Source: Saccharomyces paradoxus (lineage: Eukaryota > Ascomycota > Saccharomycetes > Saccharomycetales > Saccharomycetaceae). From it: a DNA stretch of 64,000 nt. The stretch covers positions 372,001 through 436,000 of the forward strand of contig NC_047490.1 in NCBI RefSeq assembly GCF_002079055.1. Direction: 5' to 3'. The position numbers were made by a program, and so were the translations under genes. Shown here one piece after another: positions 48,221-61,729 of this stretch (within the stretch, counting starts at the first letter, position 1; the number at the start of each line of letters is the position of its first letter). The notes beneath the pieces are model-generated. The model was not told where the DNA came from and did no database searches. It saw only the letters and a program-made list of their open reading frames with translations.

Positions 48221-51200
48221 CTAAAAGATGTCACCGCAATCTTTCAAATCATGATCTCTTCTTTTAACCCAGTATTTGCCCGTATATCTCCAATATTTAG
48301 CCTTTGTGATAGGATGTGTATCCCTGACAAACCATTGAGGATGATATTCAATGTTGTTTTCCTCCCTCTTTCTGCGTGCTGCTCTTTGCTTTTCTTCAAC
48401 CCTGAATTTCTCATCTCCTGCTTCGTCATAACGCCCGTCTTCCATTGCTCTTTGATCTGGTCTCAAACGTGTATCTGTAGGGGGTAACCATGGCAATAGG
48501 TGTGGTTGTGGAGCATTCAGCGTAATAGCAAAAGGCGTTAAATTGAATGGCTCCTCAGGACGGTCGTTCGCCTTCCATATTAAAAACTTCGTTCCATCAT
48601 CCGTAGGTCCGTTCCCAGCTGATGCAGCGGTTCTGGTTTTCTCCAACGAAAGATCGCCATCCTTCACTACTTTCTTGGCAAAAACAGCTTCATTCCAGTG
48701 CCCTCCAAGAATCCACACCTTCTGTTTCTTCTTGTTATAGACTTCACCTGTGATTTCATATGCTCCTGATGACCTCCATCCCCTTGCTTTGAAATACAGT
48801 TTGCAGTAATCACCGGTTGTGTGATTGATAACGTTCACTTCACCGTGGTTATCAACTTGTGGGTTACCAATAAGTATACCTATAACAGTATTATTGGGCT
48901 TCTTCCAAGTATACAGTTCCTCTTTTTCATTGTCATTTGGACGCAACTTGATGTGCCATAAACCCAAATGCTTAACATTGAAAGATCTGCCATTAAATTT
49001 AGTATCAACAAATGATTCACCCCAAAAATCCCATCTTGGCGATTCAGTCCATGTTGCAGAGATAGGAGGGTGATGTGAAACTTGCTCAGTGAAAAATCGG
49101 TACTGTTTGTCTGGACGAGAATACTCAAATGTTTCACCCAACAACGGGTTGAAAGGTTTTGCAACTCTTTTTGTAGTAGATGCATATGAAGATGCCGTGA
49201 AGGCCGCGACATATAGAGTTCTCAAAGATGAATCTTCAAACATCGCAGCCTGGTCTAATAGTTCTGAATACTCCAAATCCTCTGCCACTCTTTGTAGAAG
49301 GGATGTAGGTTCATTGAAAGTAACGGGTAATGTCATTCTTGTCATATCTTTGCCCACCATCGATTTCAAAACAGCCCAAAGACTAATTTTCGGCCTATCG
49401 TCCTTATCCATGGATAGCCTTTTTCTAATACCGTCTTCATAACCAAGATAAGATCCCTCTTTGAGCAAATATTCTTCTTTTCTCTTTTGTACCGTTGTAA
49501 CTGCAACTATATTCTTTCCGCCGACAACTGAGGATGCTATCTCTTTCGTTTTCTCCTTCACTTGGCTTTCTCCGTCTTCCGCTTTGAAGTCCTTCGATGG
49601 TTGCTCAGTTTTTGGTTCCTCTTCTGTAGCTAGATTGTTTGGTCCTTCAAAATTTTGACTTGTTTTCTCAACCTCTGGTTCCTTTTTAGCTTCTTTATCC
49701 CGGACATACCGACTTTCGTTATCCGCTTCACTTGGAACTGGAGGGGGAGCATGCTTGGGAGCTGCGGCCATCGAAACTTCAGGATGTGTCTCCGTCAATT
49801 CAGTTACCTCATTAACTAATTCCGCGGCATCATAAAACTCTTCAGCATCAGATGCTTCATCTTCTTCCTTTGTAGCGCTGATGAATTTCGCGATTTGACC
49901 GAGAGTACTTGCCGTTGTATCTGATTCCTGTTCGTCATTTTCCAACGCTTCCTTCTTACCAACAGAGGCTTGTGATTCCAACAGTTTCTTGTGTAGTATT
50001 TTTTTCAGACCTCTTCTTTCTTTATCAATGGATGCTAGACGTTCAGTTTTGTTCGACAACTCGATTTCTAGCTCCTTGACTGATTGCACCCAAACGTTGT
50101 TAACATCCCCTTGTTTCGAAACCATGTCTACCAATCTTTTGTCTCTTTTATAAGTCAGATCCTTTAATTTACCAAATACGGTTGATGTGTTGATGAGACT
50201 TCCCTTTATTGTAAGCCAAACTTCAGGACTTGGCTCCTCTTGATCAATTAGTTCAATCAAAGAACTCAATTCTATACTGATCGCTTGCTCATACATATCA
50301 AGTTTCTCCTTATATGGCCCATACTGTGCTTTGATGTATTCTTCATCACGATCAAAATTTATTCCAAGGTCTTCCTCATCATCATCTGAATTTGCTTCGT
50401 CACCTTCGAAATTAGCAATAAAGTTATTATCACTCAAGGAAGCAGTAGATCCTGTTGTTGTATTAGACTGGCTCATATTCGCACTGTTAGGAACCTTATC
50501 TATAGGACTAGCCACACCTGAGCCACTTTGGACACTCCGGTTACTTTTCAAAGTATTGCTACTGCGAACTCTTTGTAGGGCGGAACCTGCGTGTACTCCT
50601 ACAGGCGTTTTGCTACCATCCAACCGGTTTTCAATCATTTTACTAACAAAGCGCTTGCCTGATTCAGTCAAATTATCATTCAGTTGAATTTCGCTAGATA
50701 CAACGGATAGGTTGTTGCTTGGTCTTCGATAAAGACTCACAGACGAGGGCTGAATAACCTCTTTATGCAAAGCATGCTGATAGTATTGCGAAGCTTCTGG
50801 AAGAGAGCCTTGAGTTTTGGAATGCGATATCAGGGCTGGAGATTTGCTCTTCATAGCCAATGATGGTGGTACTGCCCTTTTTTTGTTTAATATCTCCTTG
50901 TCTTTGGCGAATCTAATAGCGCTTTGTATGGCATTGACCCACCTAGTTGTTTCAATGGGATGATTGCCCTTTAAACGCCATCTTGTAGTGCCCGTAAGGC
51001 CACCCAGCAACTCAAAATTCAGTTTTTCTGAAGAATCGATGTGTAAACGACATGTCGAAACTTTCAAGGTACTACGAGGTCTATCAGTATGCGATTGGTC
51101 TTTGTAATATGATAGATTACCATCTTCACTTAAAACGAACCAACGTAACTTGTACCCGTGGGCAAAATTTGTCCATTTCTTTAAAAACCCCTTATACGTA

Positions 51201-52069
51201 GGAGGCATACTCGGTGCAACATTTTCATGGACAATAGCTTGTTCTTTCAAATTCTTTTCAAGTAAATTCTTCAATTTAATTTCCGGTGTAATGTTGTTGG
51301 ACGGTTTAGTGGGCAGTTTTATACTCTTGACCAAGTCCAATGGCGACCGTCCTTTTCCATCTTTAACTGTTGCTTCTGCACCATGCTTCAGCAACCACTG
51401 GCACATTTCAATGTCTTTTTTTTGTGAATATTCATACAGCAATGTCGTTCCGGTTTCAGGATCTATGCCGTTAATATCTAATAAATTTAAATTTCTTGGA
51501 CTTTTCCAAATCATGTCCAATTTCGAAAAGTCTCTTTTATTCATGGCGGCTCTCAATGAATGAACTGTTTCCAAAAAATAGTCATCTCTTTTCAATTGAA
51601 TCATTTGCGCCACATTCAGATCTTTGCACATATCCAAAGGTTGCTGATGAGCCTTATTCTTGATACAATCATTGATGGACTTCTGGCTAAGTAGGAAACT
51701 GATCACATCCGAACGAGATTGAGCAGCAGCTAGATGCAATGGTGTATTGCCATTTTCATCCTGATAGTTCAAGTCTAGATGGATATCATCATCGCTTTTA
51801 CTTGAACTCTTCCCCTCATCTACTTGGTCCACCCAATGGGCAACAATTTCCTTGATAAGAAGGATAGGGGCTACCTGGACAGCATAGTGTAGAATTAAAT
51901 TAAGAACTTGTTGCACAGATGGGTCATCTTTGGGCTGAAATTGATTATCCACGAGCGCCTTTAAATGTTTGAAGTCTCCCTGGCCCAAAACTTCCAGCAA
52001 CTTCACTTTGAGTAGAGGTTTGCTCATTTGGTTGAGACCTTCGGCAGTGGACAAGTCTTCCCTAGACAT
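48221..52069 (-). CDS. OSH2: OSH2, oxysterol-binding protein homologue
   Basis: 1282 residues, one off the yeast length. Domains in order: ankyrin repeats (about 50-245, e.g. NGNTPLHLAAAQSRSDVISF), PH domain (about 290-391), a long Ser-rich and coiled linker, FFAT motif EFYDAAE at 744-750 for binding the ER proteins Scs2/Scs22, and the sterol/PI4P-binding ORD with signature EQVSHHPP at 995-1002. Osh2 works at ER-plasma membrane contacts in sterol and phosphoinositide exchange, including at endocytic sites; SWH1/OSH1 is its paralogue. The frame is complete and all key motifs are present. Confidence 0.96.
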   Translation of the reverse strand: MSREDLSTAEGLNQMSKPLLKVKLLEVLGQGDFKHLKALVDNQFQPKDDPSVQQVLNLILHYAVQVAPILLIKEIVAHWVDQVDEGKSSSKSDDDIHLDLNYQDENGNTPLHLAAAQSRSDVISFLLSQKSINDCIKNKAHQQPLDMCKDLNVAQMIQLKRDDYFLETVHSLRAAMNKRDFSKLDMIWKSPRNLNLLDINGIDPETGTTLLYEYSQKKDIEMCQWLLKHGAEATVKDGKGRSPLDLVKSIKLPTKPSNNITPEIKLKNLLEKNLKEQAIVHENVAPSMPPTYKGFLKKWTNFAHGYKLRWFVLSEDGNLSYYKDQSHTDRPRSTLKVSTCRLHIDSSEKLNFELLGGLTGTTRWRLKGNHPIETTRWVNAIQSAIRFAKDKEILNKKRAVPPSLAMKSKSPALISHSKTQGSLPEASQYYQHALHKEVIQPSSVSLYRRPSNNLSVVSSEIQLNDNLTESGKRFVSKMIENRLDGSKTPVGVHAGSALQRVRSSNTLKSNRSVQSGSGVASPIDKVPNSANMSQSNTTTGSTASLSDNNFIANFEGDEANSDDDEEDLGINFDRDEEYIKAQYGPYKEKLDMYEQAISIELSSLIELIDQEEPSPEVWLTIKGSLINTSTVFGKLKDLTYKRDKRLVDMVSKQGDVNNVWVQSVKELEIELSNKTERLASIDKERRGLKKILHKKLLESQASVGKKEALENDEQESDTTASTLGQIAKFISATKEEDEASDAEEFYDAAELVNEVTELTETHPEVSMAAAPKHAPPPVPSEADNESRYVRDKEAKKEPEVEKTSQNFEGPNNLATEEEPKTEQPSKDFKAEDGESQVKEKTKEIASSVVGGKNIVAVTTVQKRKEEYLLKEGSYLGYEDGIRKRLSMDKDDRPKISLWAVLKSMVGKDMTRMTLPVTFNEPTSLLQRVAEDLEYSELLDQAAMFEDSSLRTLYVAAFTASSYASTTKRVAKPFNPLLGETFEYSRPDKQYRFFTEQVSHHPPISATWTESPRWDFWGESFVDTKFNGRSFNVKHLGLWHIKLRPNDNEKEELYTWKKPNNTVIGILIGNPQVDNHGEVNVINHTTGDYCKLYFKARGWRSSGAYEITGEVYNKKKQKVWILGGHWNEAVFAKKVVKDGDLSLEKTRTAASAGNGPTDDGTKFLIWKANDRPEEPFNLTPFAITLNAPQPHLLPWLPPTDTRLRPDQRAMEDGRYDEAGDEKFRVEEKQRAARRKREENNIEYHPQWFVRDTHPITKAKYWRYTGKYWVKRRDHDLKDCGDIF

Positions 52070-53447
52070 ATCGTAAAGTTTTCAGTTGATGAGTCTATGA
52101 TTATGCTTATTAATGAAATATGCTAGGTTAGGATTAAAAAGTTTCTTCGGGATGGTTGGCTGATTTATTCACTTATGTAAGATTAAGCAACTTTGGTAAA
52201 AAGATTATATATGGTGAAAAAGAAAAGAATATGTTGCACTTCAAAACCAAAAATAAAGCCAAACTACGAAGAATTTCGTGTCGCCTTTCCTTTTCCCTGT
52301 TGCTTTGCTTCTTCTCCCTTGGTTGAAACGATCCAATTTAAGAGTTAGAGTAAATACGATTTCCACGTCGTTCCTCCTTCTCGCCCCAAAGGGGGTAGGG
52401 AAGAGAAGGAAGGAGCGTTTGTTAGGACGGTTCCGCAGGAGCGAAAAAGACCCTGAGGCTTTGCCAAGGATAGGAAAGAGTACTTCAGAGAAAAGGTGAG
52501 TTGCAAGTAAGGTTCGTATGTAGTTGAAAAAGAGTGTCAACATCTGGAACTTACTATTAATATTACAGATCGTTATTTGTTGCCCAAAAGTGACATATCA
52601 TTTTTATTTCTTTGTCTGTGTATTGCGATATAATTGGGTTTACTATATATGGGCTTATAATATAATCAATGTGTACAGCGCTGCTGATACTTGTTATTGG
52701 AAAGAGCGAACAAGAGTCGAACCCAAGTTTGGGTAGAGCCATGGGATGACCTACTTCAAACGAGTCTTGGCAAGTGGGTGTAGCTTCTATAGTAGGACTT
52801 TAGTGAGAGAAGAAAGAAGATTTTCTTTAGATATTTCTGAGGCGTATTTTAGCAAGTTTTTATGTAAATTTCCCATAGCTTTCAATGCGTTGGGATACCA
52901 TAGTCGATCTTATATTCGCATTCTGTACAACGAATCGACTCTCTGCAGAAATTTTCACCATGTATTGTTAGTGGGGAAGTAGGAATTTTCTTTTTAAAGC
53001 GGAACTATCTTGCCTGGAACCCTTCAGAGTCGTAGTTGTATCGTTGTATTCTGTAGCCCTTTTGTCTATAGTTTCATACACTTAAGAGGTAGCTTAACAG
53101 TCCAAGAGGAATGTTGATATACTGGCGCGTGTGATGACTGTAAGTAAAATTAAACTCATAGAGATTGAAAAGCGCCCGGTCTCGATAACTAGGAAAGTTA
53201 TTCTTACAATGATTATTTTGTACGTTTCTCGAAGGGGAAAAAAATGCTACACTCTAGAATATAGGTTCCTTCGAAAACCGTGACATGTGTTTATTAGAAA
53301 GTGATTCCACCTTTGTCATTACACAAGATTTAACACGAACCAAAAGGCTATTTATGTACACTGGCATGTCATTACTTTTTTTTCTTTCCCTACCTGACGT
53401 GAAAAACATATATTTCCAGGCAGAATGCAGGAGTAATATACATCTAT
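52070..53447. other. ERP3-OSH2 intergenic region (1.4 kb)
   Basis: OSH2 promoter (adjacent to 52069) and ERP3 3' end. Frames of 60-100 codons occur (52241-52543 minus, 52746-52982 plus), but none has a recognisable domain or convincing composition. A lone B-box-like sequence on the minus strand at about 52710-52723 has no cloverleaf around it. Nothing else recognised. Confidence 0.5.
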
Positions 53448-54125
53448 TTACACATTATGCTTTCTTGATTCTCTGAAAATAAACTCCAATATGGCGATTT
53501 GAGCGCAGCTCATTCCGATAATTAATAAGATACCGTAAATGGAAAACATTACAATTCTATGCTCTGTTGAACAAACGGTGTAATGATTTCTGGTATTCCT
53601 GTTCTTATAGTACTGTATGTTACGTTCCAAAACGTGAAGTTGCCTTTCTATGGTGTCTATTGAATTTTCCAGACTATCTTGTAAAGGGTCGGTTTTAGAG
53701 TCTCTCAGATTTCTCTGGGCCTTTCTCGCCTTGCGTCTTTCATTTCGAACATCATCTTGACGCTCACAAGTGTACTTGAAGTCCAGATCTACAATCTTAT
53801 CATGTGCTTTACCACCGTAAAAGCAGATAGCGTATTCTCCCTTATGTTGGCCTACAAATGACCATTCACCTTGACGCTCACCGAATCTCTCGATTATTGG
53901 TTTGGTTTTGTCATCTGGAGCAAAAATTTCGTAATTAACATCAAAGTCGTTACTCTCTCCCTGTTGCACTGCAAAATAATATGAGATCGTACAGTCAATG
54001 TCCGGAGTTAGCGTATATAAGCACTCCTTTTGACCTTTGTTCAGCTCAAATGTTAACGGTGATGCTTCAGCAAAAAACTGTGCTAAAAAAAACAAGCGGA
54101 AGAAAAGCAAACATAAATTATACAT
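53448..54125 (-). CDS. ERP3: ERP3, p24-family ER-Golgi cargo protein
   Basis: 225 residues with p24 layout: signal peptide (about 1-22), GOLD domain with the conserved Cys pair (QKECLYTL and EYAICFYGG), a coiled coil (about 130-185), one transmembrane helix (about 192-214) and a short cytosolic tail FRESRKHNV. Erp3 is one of the yeast p24 proteins that enter COPII vesicles with Emp24, Erv25 and others and affect GPI-protein export. The tail lacks a strict KKXX signal. Two MCB sites lie 124-162 bases before its ATG, suggesting G1/S expression. Confidence 0.94.
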   Translation of the reverse strand: MYNLCLLFFRLFFLAQFFAEASPLTFELNKGQKECLYTLTPDIDCTISYYFAVQQGESNDFDVNYEIFAPDDKTKPIIERFGERQGEWSFVGQHKGEYAICFYGGKAHDKIVDLDFKYTCERQDDVRNERRKARKAQRNLRDSKTDPLQDSLENSIDTIERQLHVLERNIQYYKNRNTRNHYTVCSTEHRIVMFSIYGILLIIGMSCAQIAILEFIFRESRKHNV

Positions 54126-54248
54126 AATGTAGGAGTTCTTTAACTAGTTCGCAACGTCTCTCAAGTATGGTAACCATTAAGAGCCCTTCCAGTTCCCGTC
54201 AAGATGTTGTCGCCCCAACTTCTTTCACTGACAGAGGGATTATGAAGA

Positions 54249-54254
54249 ACGCGT
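54249..54254. promoter_or_regulatory. MCB element (ACGCGT), first copy
   Basis: Exact MluI cell-cycle box bound by MBF (Mbp1-Swi6). It is 124 bases from the ERP3 start and over 570 from the CDC7 start. Confidence 0.7.
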
Positions 54255-54281
54255 TCTGCTAGAAAGAGCGAAAAATTCAAG

Positions 54282-54287
54282 ACGCGT
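54282..54287. promoter_or_regulatory. MCB element (ACGCGT), second copy
   Basis: Second exact MCB, 33 bases from the first. A pair at this spacing is typical of MBF-controlled G1/S promoters. Confidence 0.7.
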
Positions 54288-54811
54288 TGATCTCAGCTTT
54301 GTTGACATGACCATGTTTGTGAAGGAAGGTGAAGACTAGATAGTACGTGGAAAGCTACACAATCCTGCTGATGCGTTCGTGCACGTTATTAACCAACAAT
54401 GGTCTTTGTTTAGACTTCTATATAGATATGTTGTTTTTAGCTTAAGAATTAATGTGCTACCCGTGTCTCGAAGACAAATATATACCTAAGAAGGCAATAT
54501 TTGTGTAGACAAGATTTCATAGGGCGAAGTCACTTCCCGTTTAGCTGGTTCAACCTTTTGAGCCTACATAAATCTTGAACATTTGCCCCCGGTCAGCTTG
54601 AGAATTGTGTCTTCTTTGCCCTGGGGCGTCTTCTTGAACGGCATCAATTTAGTGAGTAGAAGAATACTTCACATTTCCGCCTAAAAGCAATACGAGAACC
54701 ACTAACGAAAAAAAACCGCTCAGCAGGTATAGCGGGAAGCAACAAACTGCGTTGAACTTTCAATAACTGCTGTGCTATTACCTACTTTTACTAAGAAAGA
54801 CTCAGTTTTAA

Positions 54812-56350
<1,539 letters not shown>

Positions 56351-56612
56351 CAAAGCAATAAATTACCGCTAATCCGAATAACGCCTTTCTTTGGAAAGGA
56401 AATTTTGGTACTTACATACTTGCATAATGAAAAATTTAAATAAAGTGTCATAAAGTGAAATAGTTAGCATAATCTATAGTGTGTGCTTAAGGAAATGTCG
56501 AAAATCAAAAGCAGAGGTGCAGACGATGCCCAAAAAATAGTGGTATTACGCTATTCCTTGGAAGTTAATATTGCTCTTTACCTTGTATTTGGTTACATTG
56601 GGAACAAAAGGA
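56351..56612. other. CDC7-TSC13 convergent 3' region
   Basis: 262 bases between two stop codons. No gene; an antisense frame over the CDC7 end (56188-56451) is a shadow. Confidence 0.5.
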
Positions 56613-57545
56613 TCAAAATACAAATGGAATCAAGAATGCTCTTCTAGTATGATACTTTTTGTTCTTCTTTTGGGCCCATGCATACATTTGAACTGTGGAA
56701 ACAGTCAAAAATAAAACGGCGAATAAGTTGAACTTAAACACGAAAGTAAACCAAATCCAAGACCAAACTTCAAAAGTATAGTTGGGAGCAACAAAAAGAT
56801 TGAAAATCCCTTGATTCAATGGGACACGGACCTTAGCGTTACCATGCTTCTTTTGATAGTCACCCCATAGGCGCAATTTAATGTGACAATAAAAGTTCCA
56901 TAATTCTGAAAGCACGAAAAGACCAATTAATGTACTTAAGTCATCCAATTTCAGATATGAATAGTATTTGAACAACTTAGCATTCCCAAACGGGAAGCCG
57001 TAGCCAAAGTAACCAAATGAAATGAGACCACTTAAAACCCAGTAATGGAAACAATTTTTGAACAGGTTGAAAATTGGCATAGTAGCTAAAGAGAATTGGT
57101 GAACAAATAAAGTTTCAAATAGTCTCTTACCATAATGTCCTAGAATTAAAAAATATGCAACCTTGTTTAAAAATGGATTATATTCGGAACTAGAACTATG
57201 CCATTTATCAACGACTGTGGGAATTGTAGATAGATAATAAAAAAGGGAGTGAACCAAAACTGGACCCAAGTACTCACAAAAGAAGACTAATCTCCATGAG
57301 ATTTGGGGGCCCAAATCTTTGATAAAGAATTCCATTGAGTCATCAGCCTCTTCTCGGAAAAACGATTCAGAAATAACTGGAACTTGTTTAGTTTCCTTCT
57401 TGTAGGTTAATCTTATCCTATACTTGCTGATATTTCTATTGTTTGTAGAGATTTGTTTCAAGACATCATCTAAAGTAGGTTTTTTGGACAAGTCAATTTC
57501 AGTGTCCCTTAACGCTTTAGAGCGGCTCTTTATGGTAACAGGCAT
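56613..57545 (-). CDS. TSC13: TSC13, very-long-chain trans-2-enoyl-CoA reductase
   Basis: 310 residues from the ATG at 57545, equal to the yeast protein. Ubiquitin-like N-terminus, then about six hydrophobic helices; the C-terminal half is a steroid 5-alpha-reductase-type domain with NQGIFNLFVAPNYTFEVWSW, containing the catalytic Tyr. The Lys-rich end (QKKNKKYHTRRAFLIPFVF) is cytosolic. Tsc13 does the last step of the ER fatty-acid elongation cycle (with Elo2/3, Ybr159/Ifa38 and Phs1) for sphingolipids; it is essential and enriched at nucleus-vacuole junctions. Its promoter is shared with NOP1 on the other side. Confidence 0.96.
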   Translation of the reverse strand: MPVTIKSRSKALRDTEIDLSKKPTLDDVLKQISTNNRNISKYRIRLTYKKETKQVPVISESFFREEADDSMEFFIKDLGPQISWRLVFFCEYLGPVLVHSLFYYLSTIPTVVDKWHSSSSEYNPFLNKVAYFLILGHYGKRLFETLFVHQFSLATMPIFNLFKNCFHYWVLSGLISFGYFGYGFPFGNAKLFKYYSYLKLDDLSTLIGLFVLSELWNFYCHIKLRLWGDYQKKHGNAKVRVPLNQGIFNLFVAPNYTFEVWSWIWFTFVFKFNLFAVLFLTVSTVQMYAWAQKKNKKYHTRRAFLIPFVF

Positions 57546-58972
<1,427 letters not shown>

Positions 58973-59702
58973 GTTGAATAAAGGAAATTAGTCAAAAGTT
59001 TCTGGTAGCTTATTCAATTATTAGCAGAATTATTGTTTCGTTTACATATATTTCCCCATTCAGTTTCACTTCCTATTTGAAATTTTTGTAACCCTCGACT
59101 TTGTAAAATAGATATTACTAAATTCTTTTAGAGAACAAAAGTATTGTACGTATTCCGCCATATAAAAAAATGAATATATACGGTGACTTTTTTTAGTCAC
59201 TAATTATTAAGAGCAAGCGAGTAGAGAAATCATTATAATACTCTCTAGTTTTCAAAAGCTGGGAGCTATACCGGCGAGTTGTTCTAAGTCTCGACACCGT
59301 TTGATGAACAGAAGTCATTAATTCCGGTAATGGTACATCAAATTCCTCTCGTCATCTTTTGACTAGATCTAAAAAATAATTTAATAGAATCTTATGTTAT
59401 GTTTAAAGGCTCGCTTCCTTATCTGTCACTATTACGTATATATATGCCTCCGTTATTTTTTTTGCTTTGGCCATAAGAAACATCATTTTATACGTAAGGT
59501 CGCAATATTTACTACTTAACATGGATGAGAGGCAATGTACGACCAAAAGGACGATTTATCCATTAAGAGTAGCGTATGCTGCATTAGTTTGTAATAGCCA
59601 AGTTGGAAATTTTCACTAGCAGCTTCCGTCTAGGAATATACTCTTAAGAAGATTTCAGTTTAAAAATTATTGTTTGGATCGCGGAGCTTCTCTAACAGTA
59701 CA
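58973..59702. other. NOP1-SLX5 intergenic region
   Basis: NOP1 3' end and SLX5 promoter. A small hairpin, GTGACT and AGTCAC around a T run, lies near 59181-59198. No gene seen. Confidence 0.5.
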
Positions 59703-61550
59703 ATGCATGGTGATACTAATGGTCGAACAAAGAGCAATGATAACCCAGCAGGAAACAGTCCAAATGAGACAGTTATACTAATAGATAGTGATAAGGAAGA
59801 AGACGCTTCTCTTCGTGAGGCTAACCTTCCTGTCAGGTTGTATCCAGACAGAAGGGTAGGGAGACAACGTGATGCTCTGAATAGGTTTGTCAGATCAGAT
59901 TCAAGGAACAGGAATTCTCAAAGAACTCATACAACGGCAAGCTCTGAGAGCTTCGATCCTCAAGCCAGTAACGATGATTTAACTATAATACGAGAAGTTG
60001 GGCGGTTTTTTGGAGACGATGGGCCTATCGATCCTTCTGCGCATTACGTGGATCTTGATCAAGAGCCAGGTTCTGAATTGCTAGAGACCCCAAGAACAAT
60101 ACAAGTAGATAACACAAATGGATATCTAAATGATAATGACAACGATGATGGACTGACAATAGTTGAAGAGAGAACAACACGGCCCAGAGTAACCCTGAAC
60201 CTGCCAGGTGGAGAAAGGCTTGAGGTAACTGCAACGACAACAGACATACCAATACGAAGGTCATTTGAGTTCCAAGAAGATCTAGCCGCATCACGCAGGC
60301 AGTTACTGAGAAGGAGTGCTACAAGAGCTCGTAATTTATTTGTGGACCGGTCTGATGAAAATGATGAAGATTGGACAGAGGATACCCATAACTTACCAGA
60401 AGCTATTCAAAGTGCCCGTAGGGAGAGCCGTATGCGAATGAGTCGCAGGATTGCAGAAAGACAACGTAGGGTACAACAGCAGAGGACGTCTAGTGACGAA
60501 AATATGAGTACATCTATCAGCTTACAATCAATAAGGGAACGTATTCAATCATATACTCCAGATATTCGTAGTGCATTTCATCGTGCAGAGTCATTGCATG
60601 AATTCAGGTCTATCTTACAAAATGTTGCTCCAATTACTTTGCAAGAATGCGAGGAGGAACTAATGGCACTATTCACTGAGTTCAGAAATCAACTGCTGCA
60701 GAATTGGGCAATCGATAGGGTGAGAAATACTCAGGAAGAGGCCTTGAGACTTCACCGAGAAGCTTTGGAAAGACAAGAAAGAACGACTGGAAGAGTTTTC
60801 CACCGTGGCGCATTCCGTGAATCAATCACAAACTATCTTAACTTTAATGGAGAGGACGGTTTCTTAAGTCGTTTATGGAGTGGCTCAGTATTGAGTGATG
60901 CTGACGAGGAGCGACACACTCAAAATATCATTGATATGATTCAAGAAAGAGAAGAACGAGAGCGGGATGTGGTCATGAAGAATTTAATGAACAAGACCAG
61001 AGCCCAACAGGAAGAATTTGAAGCTAAGGCAGCCAGCCTGCCTGAAAATTATAGTGCGTCATTTGATACTACGCCAAAAATGAAATTAGATATCGCGAAA
61101 AATGGCAAAGAAGAAACCATCATTGTAACAGACGACGATTTAGCAAAAACACTCGAGGATATTCCAGTTTGCTGCTTATGTGGTGCAGAATTGGGTGTCG
61201 GAATACCGGATGATTTTACTGGAATCAGTCAAAAGGACCGTGGCATTTCATTTGAAGGATTAGTGTCGAAATACAAATTTCACTGCCCCTACCAGACCCT
61301 TGCGAGACCTTCGGTTCTTGACAGAGATTTATCAAAGCGAACGTTTATTGCATCCTGTGGTCATGCATATTGTGGTAGGTGTTTCGCTAGGATTGACAAT
61401 GCAAAAAAGAAATCCAAGATGCCTAAAAAGAAATTAGCTCAACTAAAGGGTTCAGCTCATCCTGATAATTATGGTCCTAAATTATGTCCCGCAAATTCTT
61501 GTAAGAAGCTGATTCGTTCAAGAGGTAGGCTAAAGGAGGTGTACTTTTAG
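59703..61550 (+). CDS. SLX5: SLX5, subunit of the Slx5-Slx8 SUMO-targeted ubiquitin ligase
   Basis: 615 residues from the ATG at 59703 (reference about 619). SUMO-interacting motifs are clear: ETVILIDSDKEED near the N-terminus, DDLTIIREV and DGLTIVEE, each a hydrophobic run beside acidic residues. The C-terminal RING-like domain (about 490-605) carries CCLCGAELG, CGHAYCGRCFARID and CPANSCKK, with a long insertion between the zinc pairs. With Slx8 it ubiquitinates SUMO-conjugated nuclear proteins in genome stability and at the nuclear pore. The 11 codons upstream in frame begin with TTG and are not counted. Confidence 0.95.
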   Translation: MHGDTNGRTKSNDNPAGNSPNETVILIDSDKEEDASLREANLPVRLYPDRRVGRQRDALNRFVRSDSRNRNSQRTHTTASSESFDPQASNDDLTIIREVGRFFGDDGPIDPSAHYVDLDQEPGSELLETPRTIQVDNTNGYLNDNDNDDGLTIVEERTTRPRVTLNLPGGERLEVTATTTDIPIRRSFEFQEDLAASRRQLLRRSATRARNLFVDRSDENDEDWTEDTHNLPEAIQSARRESRMRMSRRIAERQRRVQQQRTSSDENMSTSISLQSIRERIQSYTPDIRSAFHRAESLHEFRSILQNVAPITLQECEEELMALFTEFRNQLLQNWAIDRVRNTQEEALRLHREALERQERTTGRVFHRGAFRESITNYLNFNGEDGFLSRLWSGSVLSDADEERHTQNIIDMIQEREERERDVVMKNLMNKTRAQQEEFEAKAASLPENYSASFDTTPKMKLDIAKNGKEETIIVTDDDLAKTLEDIPVCCLCGAELGVGIPDDFTGISQKDRGISFEGLVSKYKFHCPYQTLARPSVLDRDLSKRTFIASCGHAYCGRCFARIDNAKKKSKMPKKKLAQLKGSAHPDNYGPKLCPANSCKKLIRSRGRLKEVYF

Positions 61551-61729
61551 CATGCGGTTTAATTTTTATAAGGGCGTTTTCGGATTATTATTATTATATA
61601 TTATCTACTTGCATGAACACTTTAATCACGCTCATTTACTTGAGATTGAAAGATCAAACGTGCAATTATGCTTTGTTCTATATAGTGGATTAATGTGAGA
61701 GGATTTGCTCCCAAAAAGGTGGACATACT

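Noticed and set aside
52700-52730. B-box-like sequence on the minus strand that could mark a tRNA
   Set aside because: No acceptor, D or anticodon stem can be drawn around it and the T stem does not pair.
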